Part shown: in pieces, positions 41,148-42,456 of the stretch
Numbering within the stretch: the stretch's first letter is position 1
Layout: each line of letters opens with the position of its first letter
Source of the DNA: a bacterium
GTDB taxonomy: Bacteria > Bacteroidota > Bacteroidia > Flavobacteriales_D > Crocinitomicaceae
Length of the DNA: 42,456 bases
Assembly: GCA_024742305.1 (NCBI GenBank)
Contig: JANSYQ010000029.1
Span: 1-42,456 of the forward strand
Direction: 5' to 3'
Translations under genes and position numbers: made by a program
The notes under the pieces: generated by a model
Database searches by the model: none
What the model was told of the DNA's origin: nothing
The model's input: only the letters and a program-made list of their open reading frames with translations

Positions 41148-41927
41148 ATGTGCTACGAATCCGCCCAACTTGCCGAACGCATTTACCGAGACGCTGTCCG
41201 TGCCGGAGCTTCCGAAGAGGAACTCGACTACCTCCGCCGCAACTGGGAAGAAAAAAAACGGCACAAACCAACTTCAAAATATTATCATGTCAGTGGCTTC
41301 GAACACCCGGATCTCGTTGCTTTCTACAAGAAAGATGATCACCTTGAAGTAGACCATTTCACTTGGGGGTTGATTCCGCATTGGGTGAAAGACGCAAACC
41401 AAGCGACCGATATTTGGAACAAGACACTCAACGCCCGCGGCGAAACCATTTTTGAAAAGCCTTCATTCAAAGATGCAGCGCAAAACAGTCGGGTCATCAT
41501 TCCACTTGATGGATTTTTCGAGCATCACCACAAAAACGGCAAGACATTTCCTCACTACATTCAGCAGAAAGATGGCGAATCCATGCTTGTAGCCGGACTC
41601 AGTAGCCATTGGACGAACCCTTCGACAGGTGAGATTATTCCATCGCTTTCTATCGTTACAACGAAAGGAAACGAGCTAATGAGCGAAATACATAACAATC
41701 CGAAATTGAATGGTCCACGGATGCCGCTCATTTTAAACGAAAGCAATGTCCGTACTTGGATGGAAGGAGATGAGAACGAGGTTGAAAAGTTGATGCGACC
41801 ATCAAACGTAGAAATTACGGCGCACACCGTTCGACGATTGAAAGGCAGGAATGCTTTAGGAAATGTTCCTGAGGTGCAGCAGGAGTATCGCTATCCGGAA
41901 ATGGACGATCCGTTGACGTTGTTTTGA
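41148..41927 (+). CDS. SOS-response-associated peptidase family (SRAP/YedK/HMCES) abasic-site protein
   Basis: A 259-residue SRAP-domain protein. It begins MCYES, so Cys2 becomes the N-terminal residue that forms a stable thiazolidine crosslink with abasic sites in single-stranded DNA. Other conserved residues visible are Asn95 and Arg97 (LNARGET), Glu125 (DGFFEHHH) and His182 (EIHNNPKLNGPRMPLIL). Usual members have DGFYEW and a short HDRMP-type segment, so Phe/His replace Tyr/Trp and an extra few residues occur before RMP. The family protects abasic sites during replication; the gene is monocistronic. A palindrome upstream may tie it to a damage response. Confidence 0.92.
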   Translation: MCYESAQLAERIYRDAVRAGASEEELDYLRRNWEEKKRHKPTSKYYHVSGFEHPDLVAFYKKDDHLEVDHFTWGLIPHWVKDANQATDIWNKTLNARGETIFEKPSFKDAAQNSRVIIPLDGFFEHHHKNGKTFPHYIQQKDGESMLVAGLSSHWTNPSTGEIIPSLSIVTTKGNELMSEIHNNPKLNGPRMPLILNESNVRTWMEGDENEVEKLMRPSNVEITAHTVRRLKGRNALGNVPEVQQEYRYPEMDDPLTLF

Positions 41928-42002
41928 GGTAAATAAGCAAAACTAAATTGCCTTTTCTTGATACAAAATCAGTATTTTCATTTCTTCAGCGCTTTAAAAT
42001 AG

Positions 42003-42456
42003 CACTATTTGACATGCCTAAGTTTCACATGGCATTCCAACCATTTGAATTTCAAGTTCTTTTACTATCCATTCGGGATGGTAATGCCGGAACGTAATTG
42101 GACAGCCTCCGGTGCGGAGACGTACAGATATGCATACAACGGTATGGAGCAGGATAATGAGGTTAGTGGCAATGGAAACAGCTACACTACAGAGTTTAGA
42201 CAGTATGACCCTAGATTGGGAAGATGGAAGAGTTTGGATCCTCTGATGGCAAAGTATCCTGATATGTCTCCTTACACAGCGTTCAATAATAACCCGGTAT
42301 TCTTTGTAGATCCTCAAGGATTAGAGGGGGTTAATAACTCGAAACCGAAACCGTTTAGAAAAAGGAAACATCGTTGGACGAACTTAGGAGGCAACTTAAA
42401 GAATGCATTCGTGAAAATTGGCACATTCTTCGGAAACATTGGACGAGGGTTTAAAA
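42003..42456 (+). pseudogene. 5'-truncated RHS repeat-associated core, runs off the window
   Basis: From about 42063 the frame encodes YYPFGMVMPERNW, YRYAYNGMEQDNEV, YDPRLGRWKSLDPL, SPYTAFNNNPVFFVDPQG, the C-terminal core of Bacteroidota RHS/YD-repeat proteins. The frame has a stop at 42000-42002 and no ATG until 42078, and the preceding 60 bp do not resemble RHS sequence. Thus only the last part of the core is present, followed by a basic variable C-terminal segment (KPKPFRKRKHRW onward) that stays open to the window end. This is either an orphan RHS tip left by recombination or a pseudogene; the possible toxin end is not visible. Confidence 0.75.

Overview
This 42.5 kb window is chromosomal DNA from a member of the Bacteroidota, most likely order Flavobacteriales (a Cryomorphaceae- or Crocinitomicaceae-like lineage is my guess). 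The evidence is type IX secretion (T9SS) sorting domains, a PorP/SprF protein beside a type-B C-terminal-domain protein, an IPExxxVDY-family gene overlapping pyruvate kinase, weak or absent Shine-Dalgarno sequences, and matches to the Bacteroidota -7 box TAnnTTTG. No rRNA, tRNA, CRISPR array, IS element or prophage was seen.

Layout. 1-1.1 kb: repeat-rich left edge and one membrane protein. 1.1-5.9 kb: a translesion polymerase pair, dnaE2-like then dinB (minus strand), with a cluster of TTGATTAG half-sites over the predicted dnaE2 promoter. 6.1-11.0 kb: a tightly overlapping four-gene operon encoding a UbiA-type phosphoribosyltransferase, an in-frame DprE1-DprE2 fusion, a HAD phosphatase and a GT-C glycosyltransferase. 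Together these would make and use polyprenyl-phosphoryl-arabinose. 11.0-12.9 kb: cupin, YbjQ, three tandem paralogous single-helix microproteins and an alpha/beta hydrolase. 13-21 kb: a membrane protein of unknown function, gcvP, the PorP/SprF and type-B CTD pair, pyruvate kinase and its IPExxxVDY partner. 21.2-22.8 kb and 33.9-35.6 kb: two paralogous T9SS-sorted subtilases. 23-25.4 kb: tonB and fumC.

25.4-26.3 kb holds the most unusual feature: three tandem, homologous units about 280-290 bp apart with no plausible long gene. Each has a conserved GTACTT block, a stem kept by compensatory and wobble changes around a UUAG-rich loop, a second UUAG-rich single strand, and an intrinsic terminator. 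They look like a family of small structured RNAs.

26.6-33.9 kb is a four-gene phosphorelay: membrane multi-PAS histidine kinase, single-domain receiver, receiver/PAS/GAF histidine kinase, and a LytTR response regulator. The right end carries a NarL-type regulator, small and coiled-coil membrane proteins, a YdjC/ChbG-like deacetylase, a chalcone-isomerase-like protein, an SRAP-family abasic-site protein with a palindrome in its promoter region, and a 5'-truncated RHS core that runs off the window.
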